A stretch of 11,145 nucleotides of DNA from Paracamarosporium sp. OC-R06-R3 (Eukaryota; Ascomycota; Dothideomycetes; Pleosporales; Didymosphaeriaceae): positions 28,748 through 39,892 of the forward strand of contig JACVRA010000270.1 of the NCBI GenBank assembly GCA_019828545.1, read 5' to 3'. The translations under genes were made by a program, and so were the position numbers. Shown one piece after another: positions 1 through 7,160 of the stretch; the first letter of the stretch is position 1; each line of letters opens with the position of its first letter. Under the pieces are notes generated by a model. That model worked only from the letters and a program-made list of their open reading frames with translations, ran no database searches and had not been told where the DNA came from.

Positions 1-88
1 ATCAGTAGGATCAAGCCCAAGCCTCGTTACATATGCCTCTGCACTAAGTTATACTGAATCCGGAGCTTTGACTGCCTACGCTAATACA
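1..88 (+). repeat. 3' end of the 5' LTR of outer retrotransposon copy A (partial)
   Basis: The sequence up to ...CTAATACA at 81-88 aligns with the reverse complement of the start of the inner element's LTRs (about 2608-2700 and 9707-9800), and the leader begins directly after it. It ends in CA, as LTRs do. Unlike the inner LTRs it keeps many CA, TG and CG dinucleotides, so it is little affected by RIP. The match needs small indels and some transversions, so this LTR is a diverged relative rather than a mutated duplicate. The rest of the LTR lies left of the window. Confidence 0.75.
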
Positions 89-112
89 TTATACTAAAAA
101 GCTCACTACCGC

Positions 113-130
113 TGGTGACGGCTACATAAC
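113..130 (+). other. Possible primer-binding site of copy A
   Basis: TGGTGACGGCTACATAAC begins with TGG, as expected for pairing to the CCA end of a tRNA, and lies in the unmutated leader. It starts 24 bases after the LTR, farther than the usual 0-10 bases, and I cannot assign the tRNA. In copy B the matching bases (9665-9682, - strand) differ only by transitions. It may be ordinary leader sequence, or the element may prime in another way. Confidence 0.25.
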
Positions 131-391
131 AATATCGCTATAAGACTAAGACAAGCCTGCTAACGGCACGCTTACGGATACTCTATAAATAGAATACTAA
201 AGACCTTCTATTAACTAAAGCCTTTAGGTTTAGAACTACTAATTATTATATAAATTAGTTTACCTTTAGAAAAGACGTATAAGATTATACTAGGGTAGAA
301 AATAGTAACTACTAATAATTTATAGACTTAAAATTAAACGTTAATATCTATATAACTATTTTTAAGGACTACTTAATAGTTAGCTTATAAT

Positions 392-1640
392 TAAAGTTAG
401 GCTAACCCCCCTATTAAGCCTCTAGGTAATAATTTAGTAGAATTAGAAGGAGATAATATAAGTAAAGAAGCTATATTATTATAATTAGTATAAGCTAAAA
501 TAGATATAGCTTAAATACTAGAATTAATAAAAGCTTTATAGGCTTAGATTAGATCTCTTTAAGGATAATTAAAGTAGCTAATAAGGAACTTATACCTTCT
601 AAACTAACTACTATCTATAATTAAATTACCCCTAACTATCTTTAGACTACCTATTAATAACTTTAGTATTAGGTATTTATTAGAAATACTAGGGACGTTT
701 ATTAGAAAACTATTAAAATAAACTCTTAAAATTAAATCCTTAATAAATAGTAAAGAACTAATGTTTTAATAATAATAAATATTTATTAAAGATTATTTTA
801 ATATTAATACTAACTACTATTTAAGTAAATAAGTATATATAGTATTAGTATAAGGATATACTACTAGTACTATATAAAAATATTTAGAACCTTAATACTT
901 AGCTACCTTAAGACTATTATAGTTCTAAGATACTAAAGAGATAATAGCCCTATTATTATCCTTCTTTATCTTAGGTAATAAGGAGGCTAAGTATTAGACT
1001 ATATTTTAATACTTAAAGATAACCTCTAAAGAGACTTTTCCTACTTTTAAGGCCTAATTTATAAGTATAGCTATATAAGGAAAAGTTTATAAAAAAGAAT
1101 AGCCCCTTTTTATATAGGATAAGATTACCCCCTCTTTAAAAGCTTTAAATATTAAATTTAAGTACCTTTAGAATAACTTATTTAAATAGATAGTAAGCTA
1201 CCTTACTACCTTTAATATAAAGAGAAGGAGTCCTTTATAAAGGATTAGTATTAAATTTAAAGCTATTTTAACTTATCTAGTACCTCCTTAAAAATCCTTT
1301 AAAAAGGTAAAATCTAGTTACCTTTATTAAACTCTTTATATACCTACTAAGGAATTAACTCTTTACTAGTCCTATAATAAAACCTAATAACTAATCTAGC
1401 CTTCGGCTTTAAAATCTATTATAGATACTTATTATAACTATAGAAAGTTAAGATATTTTATATAAAAATATCCTAGCCTTTATATATAAGAAGTTAAATT
1501 AGAATAGAACTCTAATTAAGAGTTTATAAACGCTAATAAGGATTTATCCCTAAGAAATAAAAATACCTAAGAAGATTCTCTACCTTAAGTATAAGTAAGT
1601 ATAATTTAGCCTTTATAGATCTATTAAAATTACTTAGAGG
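392..1640 (+). pseudogene. gag: gag of copy A, RIP-inactivated
   Basis: Gag coats the retrotransposon RNA and forms the virus-like particle. The frame starting at 392 reads as a Gag-like protein broken by many TAG/TAA codons that correspond to Gln or Trp codons. An N-terminal helical part, rich in Glu, Leu and Ala, lies around 430-600, and a central capsid-like part around 960-1380. A zinc knuckle at 1430-1471 has the spacing C-x2-C-x4-H-x4-C, but all four ligands are now Tyr (TGT to TAT, CAT to TAT), so RNA binding would be lost. Protease follows in a different frame, 284 bases from the codon pair that precedes the knuckle. The start codon is not determinable because ATG has become ATA; both limits are approximate. 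Confidence 0.8.
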
Positions 1641-1641
1641 A

Positions 1642-2607
1642 GCCTATTTCTAAATTCCCTTTATCTTATCTTTAGGAGGATATAGGATTAAACTTAATTC
1701 TTTTATTAATATAGGAGCTTAAGGCTTCTTATTTCTTAATTTTAAAGTTGTCTTTTTTCTTTTAAACTTACTTTATACTCCTATATAGAGATTACTATAC
1801 TAGATTATAGTTAAGGGATTCTCTAATAGGATTTAGACGCCTATAGACTTTTATATTTACTTATACTTAAAGATTAATAAAAGGATAATCTAAAATTACC
1901 CCTTTATTATTATAGACCTTAGTTCTTAAGACTATATTATAGGATTAAAGTAGATAAAAAAATTCTAGATCCGTCTAGATATAAATAGAAATTAACTTAT
2001 TTAGCTAGTTAAGTACTTAAAAAACTATAATCTATCTAAGACTATCTTAATATAATTAGAGTAGCTAACGTAAAACTATAAAATAAAATAAGACGTCTAA
2101 CGTTAGAACGTCCTATAGAATTAAAATAAATATTAAAAAAGGTAAAGCTTAATAGTCTATTATATCTATAGTCTATTTTATCTTCCTTAACTTCTTCTTC
2201 TTTAGTAAAGCCTAGTATCTTTAAATTCTACTTTAGTTTTAATACCCCTTTTACTTTATTCTATCCCTTAGTTAATGCCTTTTATTACCCTTATTTTAGT
2301 AAATGTATTTTACTTTAATATAAAATAATTTTTAAATAAATTCTTTACTACCTCCTTATATAAAATTAAATGACTATTAGAGTACTTCTAGAATATAAAG
2401 AATAATTCTAATAATACTTAATTTATATAAGAAAAATTATCCCTAGTATATAGTTCTTACTAAGATATATTTAGTAAAATAGTAGTTAATTAACTACTAA
2501 AATACTATTCTTATAATTATAAAATTATACTTACTAAACTTCTTCTAAATAACTATAGCCTACTATATAAATCTAGCCTAAAAGAACTTAAGGCTATTAA
2601 GAAATAC
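1642..2607 (+). pseudogene. pol: pol of copy A, N-terminal part (protease to RT start), interrupted by copy B
   Basis: The protease active site, expected as D-T-G-A, reads N-I-G-A at 1708-1719, preceded by a hydrophobic stretch and followed by G-F-L-F-L. The first Asp is lost to a G-to-A change, so the protease would be dead. The frame is shifted by -1 (or +2) relative to gag, and it stays the same as the reverse transcriptase frame once the insertion is removed: 1708 to the RT YLNN codon is 1296 bases, exactly as in copy B. The region about 1760-2560 is the protease to RT linker, full of TAG/TAA. At 2607 copy B interrupts the frame; the remainder is at 10160-10970. The 5' limit is approximate. 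Confidence 0.82.
2603..2607. repeat. Left target-site duplication of copy B (AATAC)
   Basis: AATAC directly precedes the left LTR of copy B; AATAT directly follows the right LTR at 10155-10159. Five bases is the usual Ty3/Gypsy target duplication. The one difference is C to T at a place where only the right copy has A after the C, exactly the CpA context favoured by RIP. Removing the element plus one copy restores colinearity of A with B. Confidence 0.88.
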
Positions 2608-3055
2608 TATATTAATATAGGTTACTTAAAAGGTCTATACTAGGTATACTTTAGGTAGAGGTATATAAAAGTACGTAATAAGAGGTAAACTAAGGATTAA
2701 TTAAGTACCTATAGGCCTAGTATAAAAGGATACTAAAAAGTTACTAAATCTACTAAGAGCTTTCTATCCTATATATACTCTCTATCTATTAGTTATTATT
2801 ATTAAAGTAGTCTTAAGGGATTATAAGAAGGATTAATTAACTAACTTTATTAAGAATTATTTAATTTTAATTTAGCTAGAATCTTAGCACTATAAAATCT
2901 TAACCTAATTAGTATTAGAGGTATAATAATATTATATTTTAATCCTTTTAATAGGAGTCTAATTTAAATTAAAGTTAGTATAGTACTCCTTATAGCCCTT
3001 ATCTCTAATATATTTAAGATTTATATAGCTTAAATATTTTATATACCTTATTATA
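2608..3055 (-). repeat. 3' LTR of copy B (left in the window)
   Basis: This 448-bp direct repeat matches 9707-10154 with no indels. Reading the - strand it starts TATAATAAGG and ends TTAATATA, the RIP-mutated forms of TG...CA ends. By eye I count about 39 differences from the other LTR, all transitions. On this strand it is preceded by the purine run AAAAAAAAAG (3065-3056). Confidence 0.93.
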
Positions 3056-3065
3056 CTTTTTTTTT
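3056..3065 (-). other. Polypurine tract of copy B
   Basis: On the - strand AAAAAAAAAG lies directly against the first base of the 3' LTR. Reverse transcription of LTR elements primes plus-strand DNA from such a tract, and the position fits exactly. It also fixes the element's orientation as - strand, in agreement with gag and pol. Confidence 0.8.
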
Positions 3066-3540
3066 ATTAAGTTTATAGATAGTTCCTTATCTATACTATA
3101 TTAAGTTTAACTTTATACTAAGGCTATATCTGGCCTATCTAATTGGCCTAATATTTAAGTATTTAATTACTCTTATAGTTTTTACTTTCTAAGTAGCTAC
3201 TATTTATTATAGTTATATTAGAGTTTATAGGGTATAAATTAGTTACTATTTTATTAATTATAGTATATTTTTTTACTTTTCTAGTTATAGTTAAGTCTAT
3301 TAGTAAGAGAGGTATAGTTAAATTTAATTTATATAAAGGGTAATTATTCTACCCTTTATATATAGTAAGTTAAATTAGAGGTAGATATATAGTATAGTAA
3401 GGCTCTACGTAAAACCTCTATAATAAATATTTAAAAGCTTACTTAGAATTAACTATTACTCTCTTTACCTTAATTTTAAACTTTTTAATTTTTATAGTAA
3501 GTATTATTCTACTAGTTTTAATCTTAGTTTACTATTAATA
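3066..3540. other. 3' non-pol region of copy B, proximal part; no gene recognised
   Basis: This heavily RIP-mutated AT-rich sequence lies between the polypurine tract and the antisense frame, and has no match elsewhere in the window. Because RIP acts on repeats, its mutated state implies further copies in the genome. The frame that becomes the antisense ORF downstream has no stop at 3427-3540, so the coding part may begin here, but no start codon can be identified. A 13-bp perfect hairpin lies at 3330-3362. Confidence 0.5.
3330..3362. other. Perfect 13-bp hairpin with 7-base loop
   Basis: Bases 3330-3342 (ending AAAGGGTA) are the exact reverse complement of 3350-3362 (starting TACCCTTT), with loop ATTATTC preceded by one A. 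The stem includes a GGG/CCC core, less likely by chance in such AT-rich DNA. It may be a remnant of a small inverted-repeat element or an RNA structure in the 3' region; the function is unknown. Confidence 0.45.
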
Positions 3541-3884
3541 GTATAAAAAATTTATAATGCCTATTTATCTACCTCTTAGTATACTCCTAGAGGTATACTA
3601 TAAAGTATACCTTTAGTATATATATACGTTTAGTTAAGGCTAAACTTTTAATTATAAATTTATAAAACTATTCTCTAAGAAGTATACCTACTATACTAGA
3701 TAGAATAAGAAGTATAATCTTATAAGTATTCTATCTAGCTTTATTCTAGTCCTACCTAGATTACTTTTAAGGCCTACCCCTCTAGGGTAGGAGCCTAGAT
3801 AGGATTATTCTTAAGTTTATTTAGGTTTACTAACAATTTACTATAGGTTCTAGACTTTATTAAGGAAGAGTAGAATGTATTTAT

Positions 3885-4240
3885 TAGTATCCTTAATAAC
3901 TAGGAGGAAGACTCCTTAAACGTAAACTAGACAGAGTTAGACAAGACTACTAAGGAGTTAAGCATAGTAGTGTAGGTAATGCGGTCTAGAGAGGTGGGCA
4001 TTATATCTTTAGAACTACTGCTTACGCAGCATACTGCACAAGTCGGGCTGTATAAGGGCTTGAGGCAGGTGAGGCGGGTAGTGGAGAGACTGCATGAGAC
4101 GGTGGCCACCACTTCTGCTCCTCCTCCTAGGGAGGCCAAGGGCAAGGGCAAGGGCAAGAATAAGGATAAGGGCAAGGGGGCTGACGGGGTCCCGCTGGAC
4201 CTGAGTACCCTCTGCCCTCCTACCCCCTAGGAGGAGGATA
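3885..4240. other. Island without RIP damage inside the mutated element
   Basis: CA and TG dinucleotides reappear abruptly (for example GCAGCATACTGCACA near 4026-4040), together with CG and runs of G and C, within DNA otherwise nearly lacking them. The transition is gradual over about 100 bases on each side, with residual CA/TG patches up to about 4378. RIP needs homologous repeats, so the likely reason is that this segment is unique or too variable between copies to pair. Selection on the sequence is less likely, because the same frame is broken on both sides. Confidence 0.85.
3979..4230 (+). CDS. 83-codon open frame, hypothetical helical and Lys/Gly-rich protein, antisense to the retrotransposon
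   Basis: This is the only long open frame of plausible composition in the window. Residues about 1-45 are a charged, probably amphipathic helical segment (VGLYKGLRQVRRVVERL around residues 22-38). A short A-P-P-P linker follows, then a low-complexity run of alternating Lys-Gly with Asn and Asp (about residues 54-67), and a Pro-rich end. There is no signal peptide, membrane segment or catalytic motif. GC content is far above the surroundings and third positions are mostly G or C. The ATG is probably internal to a longer damaged frame. It lies between pol and the 3' LTR of copy B on the opposite strand, suggesting a gene carried by the element or captured from the host. I cannot assign a function. 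Confidence 0.5.
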   Translation: MRSREVGIISLELLLTQHTAQVGLYKGLRQVRRVVERLHETVATTSAPPPREAKGKGKGKNKDKGKGADGVPLDLSTLCPPTP

Positions 4241-4276
4241 AGGATTAGTAGGCTTGTTTAGTTTAGGCTAGCTAGA

Positions 4277-4301
4277 TTTCCTTTATTTTTCTTTTTTTTT
4301 T
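4277..4301 (-). other. Second purine-rich tract downstream of pol in copy B
   Basis: On the - strand bases 4301-4277 are purine except for one T (A-runs with single G, then GGAAA). It sits about 55 bases beyond the apparent end of pol, far from the 3' LTR. It could be an additional polypurine tract, an old position of the 3' LTR junction before the extra region was gained, or on the + strand a poly-T run after the antisense ORF. Confidence 0.35.
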
Positions 4302-4379
4302 ATATAATAGGAAACCTGCCTTCTACTCTATTTCCTATTTCTAATTATAAATCTACTATTTTAGTGCTGTGGGAGGTCT

Positions 4380-4550
4380 AGGCTAGTTTAAATACTAGTT
4401 ATAGAAGCTTTATAACTTATATAGAGCTCCTATAAAGTTAAAGGCTAGATACTAAACTAAGTCTAAGTTATATTCTACCTACTTTACTTAGTACTTTAAG
4501 GTTTTATAGATAAGCTTACTAGCTAGGATATTTTCTACTTTCTATTCTTC
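4380..4550 (-). other. C-terminal chromodomain of pol in copy B
   Basis: The frame after integrase reads E-x-K-V-E-N-I-L-A-S, then L-K-Y-x-V-K-x-V-E-Y, then a hydrophobic A-F-N-F segment. With TAG read as former TGG (Trp), this matches the chromodomain pattern E-W-x-V-E-x-I-L ... Y-x-V-K-W-x-G-Y. Chromodomains recognise modified histones and steer chromovirus integration to heterochromatin, in keeping with insertion into another retrotransposon. Domain edges are approximate. Confidence 0.82.
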
Positions 4551-5099
4551 TACTCTATTAATAGGTATTTTAGGTAGTTTTAGGGCTTCTTATTTAAATA
4601 AAGGATCCTAGGGATCCTTATAAAAAAGGTTTAGTATAAATATATTATAAATCTATAAGTTAAATAAAAGTTATAGGTAGTAGAAATTCCTAACCTATTC
4701 TACTACTTAAAATAGTCCTTCTTACTTATTAGATAGTTTCTAGCTAAGGCGTAGGTTTATTAAATTTTTAGTATTAAGGTATACTATATCTTCTACTTTC
4801 TAGTTAACTAAGTAGTAATATTAATTTACTATAAATTATATTTAATCTTAAGCCTATTTTATATTATTCTTTACTAGTTACTAGGTAGTATATATATACT
4901 AGACTAGTTTTTAGGCCTCTTAAATATTTAGTTAGTCCTTTAGCTTAAAAGGTAGTAGTATAAACTAGTCCTAACTTTAATATAGTTTAAACCTATATAA
5001 AATCTTATATAGTAACATACTAATGGCAGTATAAAAAAGTATAGCCTAGACTTAATTAATTAAAGGGAGAAGTAAACTCTAGTTATTTTAATAATAAAA

Positions 5100-5530
5100 T
5101 ATAAAAGGCTATAGTCTTTAGTTAATATACTTATTTATAATTTTAGTTTAACTATTAGTTTCCTTATAGTAGGTAGTTAATAGTTTAACTTTTACTCTTA
5201 AGATCTAATAGAATTTAAACTAAAAGGTAGATATAAACTAAAGACTATAGTTTAAGATAATAATTTTTAGAGTATATTTAAAACGGTATATCTACTATAT
5301 AAATAAGTTAACTATTTTATAGGTATTAATAGTCTTATAATAAGGAATTAACACTACCTACTTAAAGAGGTAGTTAATAATAACTATTATTTAATTATAT
5401 TTAAACTTATTTTATAGGAATTTCTTAAAGTTAATATATAAGTATTATATTAGCCTTTTAAGAATAGAGAGTAGGTAGAGTATTTCTAAAGGTTAGGTCT
5501 ATCTTAAATAGGCTTAATAGTAGAGAATAT
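5100..5530 (-). other. Integrase zinc-binding end and DD35E catalytic core within pol of copy B
   Basis: The catalytic core is read in phase. The first Asp codon (motif x-D-F-K) is at 5432-5430 and the second (D-R-G-P-Q-F-like) at 5252-5250, 60 codons on. The Glu (G-Q-T-E-like) is at 5144-5142, 36 codons later, which is the D-x35-E spacing. All three are mutated, to Asn, Asn and Lys. Upstream, Y-x2-Y at 5519-5508 is the likely damaged C-x2-C of the HHCC zinc finger. Confidence 0.9.
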
Positions 5531-5899
5531 AATTTCTTATATAATACTTATAAATAGCCTCTATACCTTTTTAGTAGTATTTTTAGGATAAAAGCTAGTA
5601 AGTTTTTATATACCTTAAATATATAATAGATTTCTAATTATAGACTTTACAAATTAAGTAGGTACTAAGAAAAGAATTTAAGAAAATATAAAGTTAGTCT
5701 TAATATAAAAGTAGACTATTCTTAATTTAGTATTTATCTAGTAGGATTCTTTACTCTTCCTAAAAACTTAAATAATTTTCTTAAAGTAAGGCTTTAATTA
5801 ATTAATAGGAATTAAGGTTTATAACCTAGTTTATATTAGTTATAGTAAAGACTTCTATTATAGCTATAATTTAAGTAATATATTTTACTACTAGATTAG

Positions 5900-6400
5900 A
5901 ATTAATTTAGGTATCTAGTTAATAAGGTTTTAAAAAAACTTAAGAGTAGCTTTTATCTTAAGCTATTTAAAAGATTAATAAGTCTTATTTTTATTAGCTT
6001 AAAATATCTACTTAGGCATTGCTTTTCTCTAGGGTGTAAGTAATTTAAAAGTTAAATAAAGTAAGAAGTTTAAACTAGTAAACTTATTAAGTATTTAAAA
6101 CCTTAGTAGTTATAAAGTATTCTAAGGCCTAATAATTAAATAGGACTTAGATAGTAGCTTAAATTAATATAAATTTTATATACTATTTTCTAAAGGCTAT
6201 TACTATTATAAAGAGCTCTTTATTATAAATCTCTTAGTTTAATTCTAAACTAGATAGGATATAGCTATAGAAGGTAGAAGAATACTATTTACTATTTAAA
6301 TACTTTTATAATAGAATACTAGTAATTACTCTATCTAAGGCATTTATTTCTACTTAAGTAGGTAGTTTAAAGTTAAAGTAGTATAAAATAAGAATAATAA
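5900..6400 (-). other. RNase H domain within pol of copy B
   Basis: After the RT connection comes a segment reading V-E-I-N-A-L-D from about 6350, the damaged form of the Gypsy RNase H V-E-T-D-A-S-D start. It is followed by S-S-L-E-L-N and E-I-Y-N-K-E-L, recognisable as the helix carrying the catalytic Glu (E-x-x-Y-D-K-E-L). Copy A is cut off just before this domain. Confidence 0.82.
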
Positions 6401-6559
6401 ATAGTATCTACTTAATATTTTAAAATACTATATTATACTCTAAATTTTATACAAAGGGGACTTAAGGGCTTTAAAGGATACTTAGTAATTAAGTAATCCT
6501 AAAAAAATCTTTTATAAATTAGTAATAGAATTTAATAAACTTTAAGAAGGACTTTATAT

Positions 6560-7160
6560 TAGTAATAATAGTAAATCTTTTTTAGTCTTTTAAAGTCTCT
6601 ACTTTATTAAGGTTAACTTCTAGGCTAGTATTAGTAAGGATATACCTAAGGTATCTAGTTTAAGTAATATAGAATTTACTTTTCTTAATATCTATCTAGA
6701 GATTAGCTCTTTAGAGGTAATTTAAAACCTTCTTTATATACTCTTTATATTTAACGTAGGAGTTAGAATAAATTAAGATATTATTAAGGTAGGTAATATA
6801 AAAATCGTTTAAATAATTAATAAAAACATTATTTATATATCTCTAGTAAATAGTAAGGCTATTATATAAACTAAAAGAGAGAACTTTATACTTATAAATT
6901 TTATAATATATTTAAAAGGTAGTATACTCTTTAAAGTCTAGGCTTATCCTAATTTTATTAAATACTACTTAGATATCTAGCTTAATAAATAACTTAGCCT
7001 TAAAGGGGTAAACTAAGAGTTTATTAATATAAAGTATTAGGTAGGCGTCTTTTTAAATTAACTAATTTAGCTTATAGTAATCTACGTAAATGTAAAAGTC
7101 TTTATTAGCTTTCCTTATATAAAGAATAAAGGATATAAAAGGACTTTAACTATATTTAAT
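6560..7160 (-). other. Reverse transcriptase domain within pol of copy B
   Basis: The order of RT motifs is clear despite damage. A V-D-Y-x-K-L-N type motif comes first, then K-L-D-I with its Asp intact near 6977 (palm motif A), then Y-L-N-N-I-L-I-Y-S at 6791-6765, where both Asp of YLDD are Asn through G-to-A changes. Next come the K-S-K-F and L-x-Y-I-L connection motifs. The same region in copy A is 10187-10787. Confidence 0.9.

Larger units (their letters stand above)
89..2607 (+). mobile_element. Outer Ty3/Gypsy chromovirus copy A, 5' part (leader, gag, start of pol)
   Basis: This stretch is colinear with the reverse complement of 7188-9706: position x here corresponds to 9795 minus x there, and both spans are exactly 2519 bases. 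Landmarks sit at the same spacing (zinc knuckle 1430 and 8365; protease 1708 and 8087), so there is no net insertion or deletion. The sequence is broken at 2607 by the opposite-strand copy B and resumes at 10160. Bases 89 to about 185 are nearly unmutated, and everything after is heavily RIP-mutated. Confidence 0.93.
89..2607. repeat. Inverted repeat arm pairing with 7188-9706
   Basis: The arm is the reverse complement of 7188-9706 over 2519 bases with equal length, differing by C/T and G/A transitions where I compared it. It arises because copies A and B of one retrotransposon lie head to head. A second pair of the same origin is 10160-10970 with 6377-7187. Transcripts crossing both arms could form very long double-stranded RNA. 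Confidence 0.88.
3427..4260 (+). pseudogene. Candidate extra gene antisense to copy B, RIP-broken on both sides of an intact core
   Basis: The frame of the intact ORF at 3979-4230 continues upstream into mutated DNA. From 3736 to 3978 it meets eight stops, at 3736, 3757, 3796, 3844, 3871, 3901, 3928 and 3973. All eight are TAG, as expected if CAG (Gln) codons were hit by RIP. Farther up (3544-3720) TAA and TAG are mixed and 3427-3540 is open. Downstream the TAG at 4228 also looks like a former CAG, followed by an acidic E-E-D-K-D and two more TAGs. The implied product is charged and helix-rich (Glu, Asp, Gln, Leu) ahead of a Lys/Gly-rich tail. I do not recognise the family. Limits are approximate and no start codon can be named. 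Confidence 0.5.

Noticed and set aside
2608..3055. The 448-bp direct repeats as an insertion sequence or satellite unit
   Set aside because: They bound an internal region with gag, pol, a polypurine tract and flanking target duplications, so they are LTRs.
3927..4175. 82-codon open frame on the - strand in the unmutated island, in the same phase as pol of copy B
   Set aside because: It has no ATG at the start (it begins at TTG), is an unbroken Leu/Pro then Ser/Thr/Cys-rich composition typical of the reverse complement of a Lys/Gly coding region, and is separated from pol by several stops. It is most likely the shadow of the + strand frame, though a pol extension cannot be fully excluded.
3066..4355. 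Envelope-like gene between pol and the 3' LTR
   Set aside because: The plausible coding strand is opposite to the element, and no signal peptide, membrane segment or Cys-rich surface domain is visible on either strand.
5015..5030. Small patch keeping CA and TG in the integrase region (ACATACTAATGGCAGT)
   Set aside because: It is only a few unmutated sites within a coding frame that continues on both sides; too short to be an island or a separate feature.
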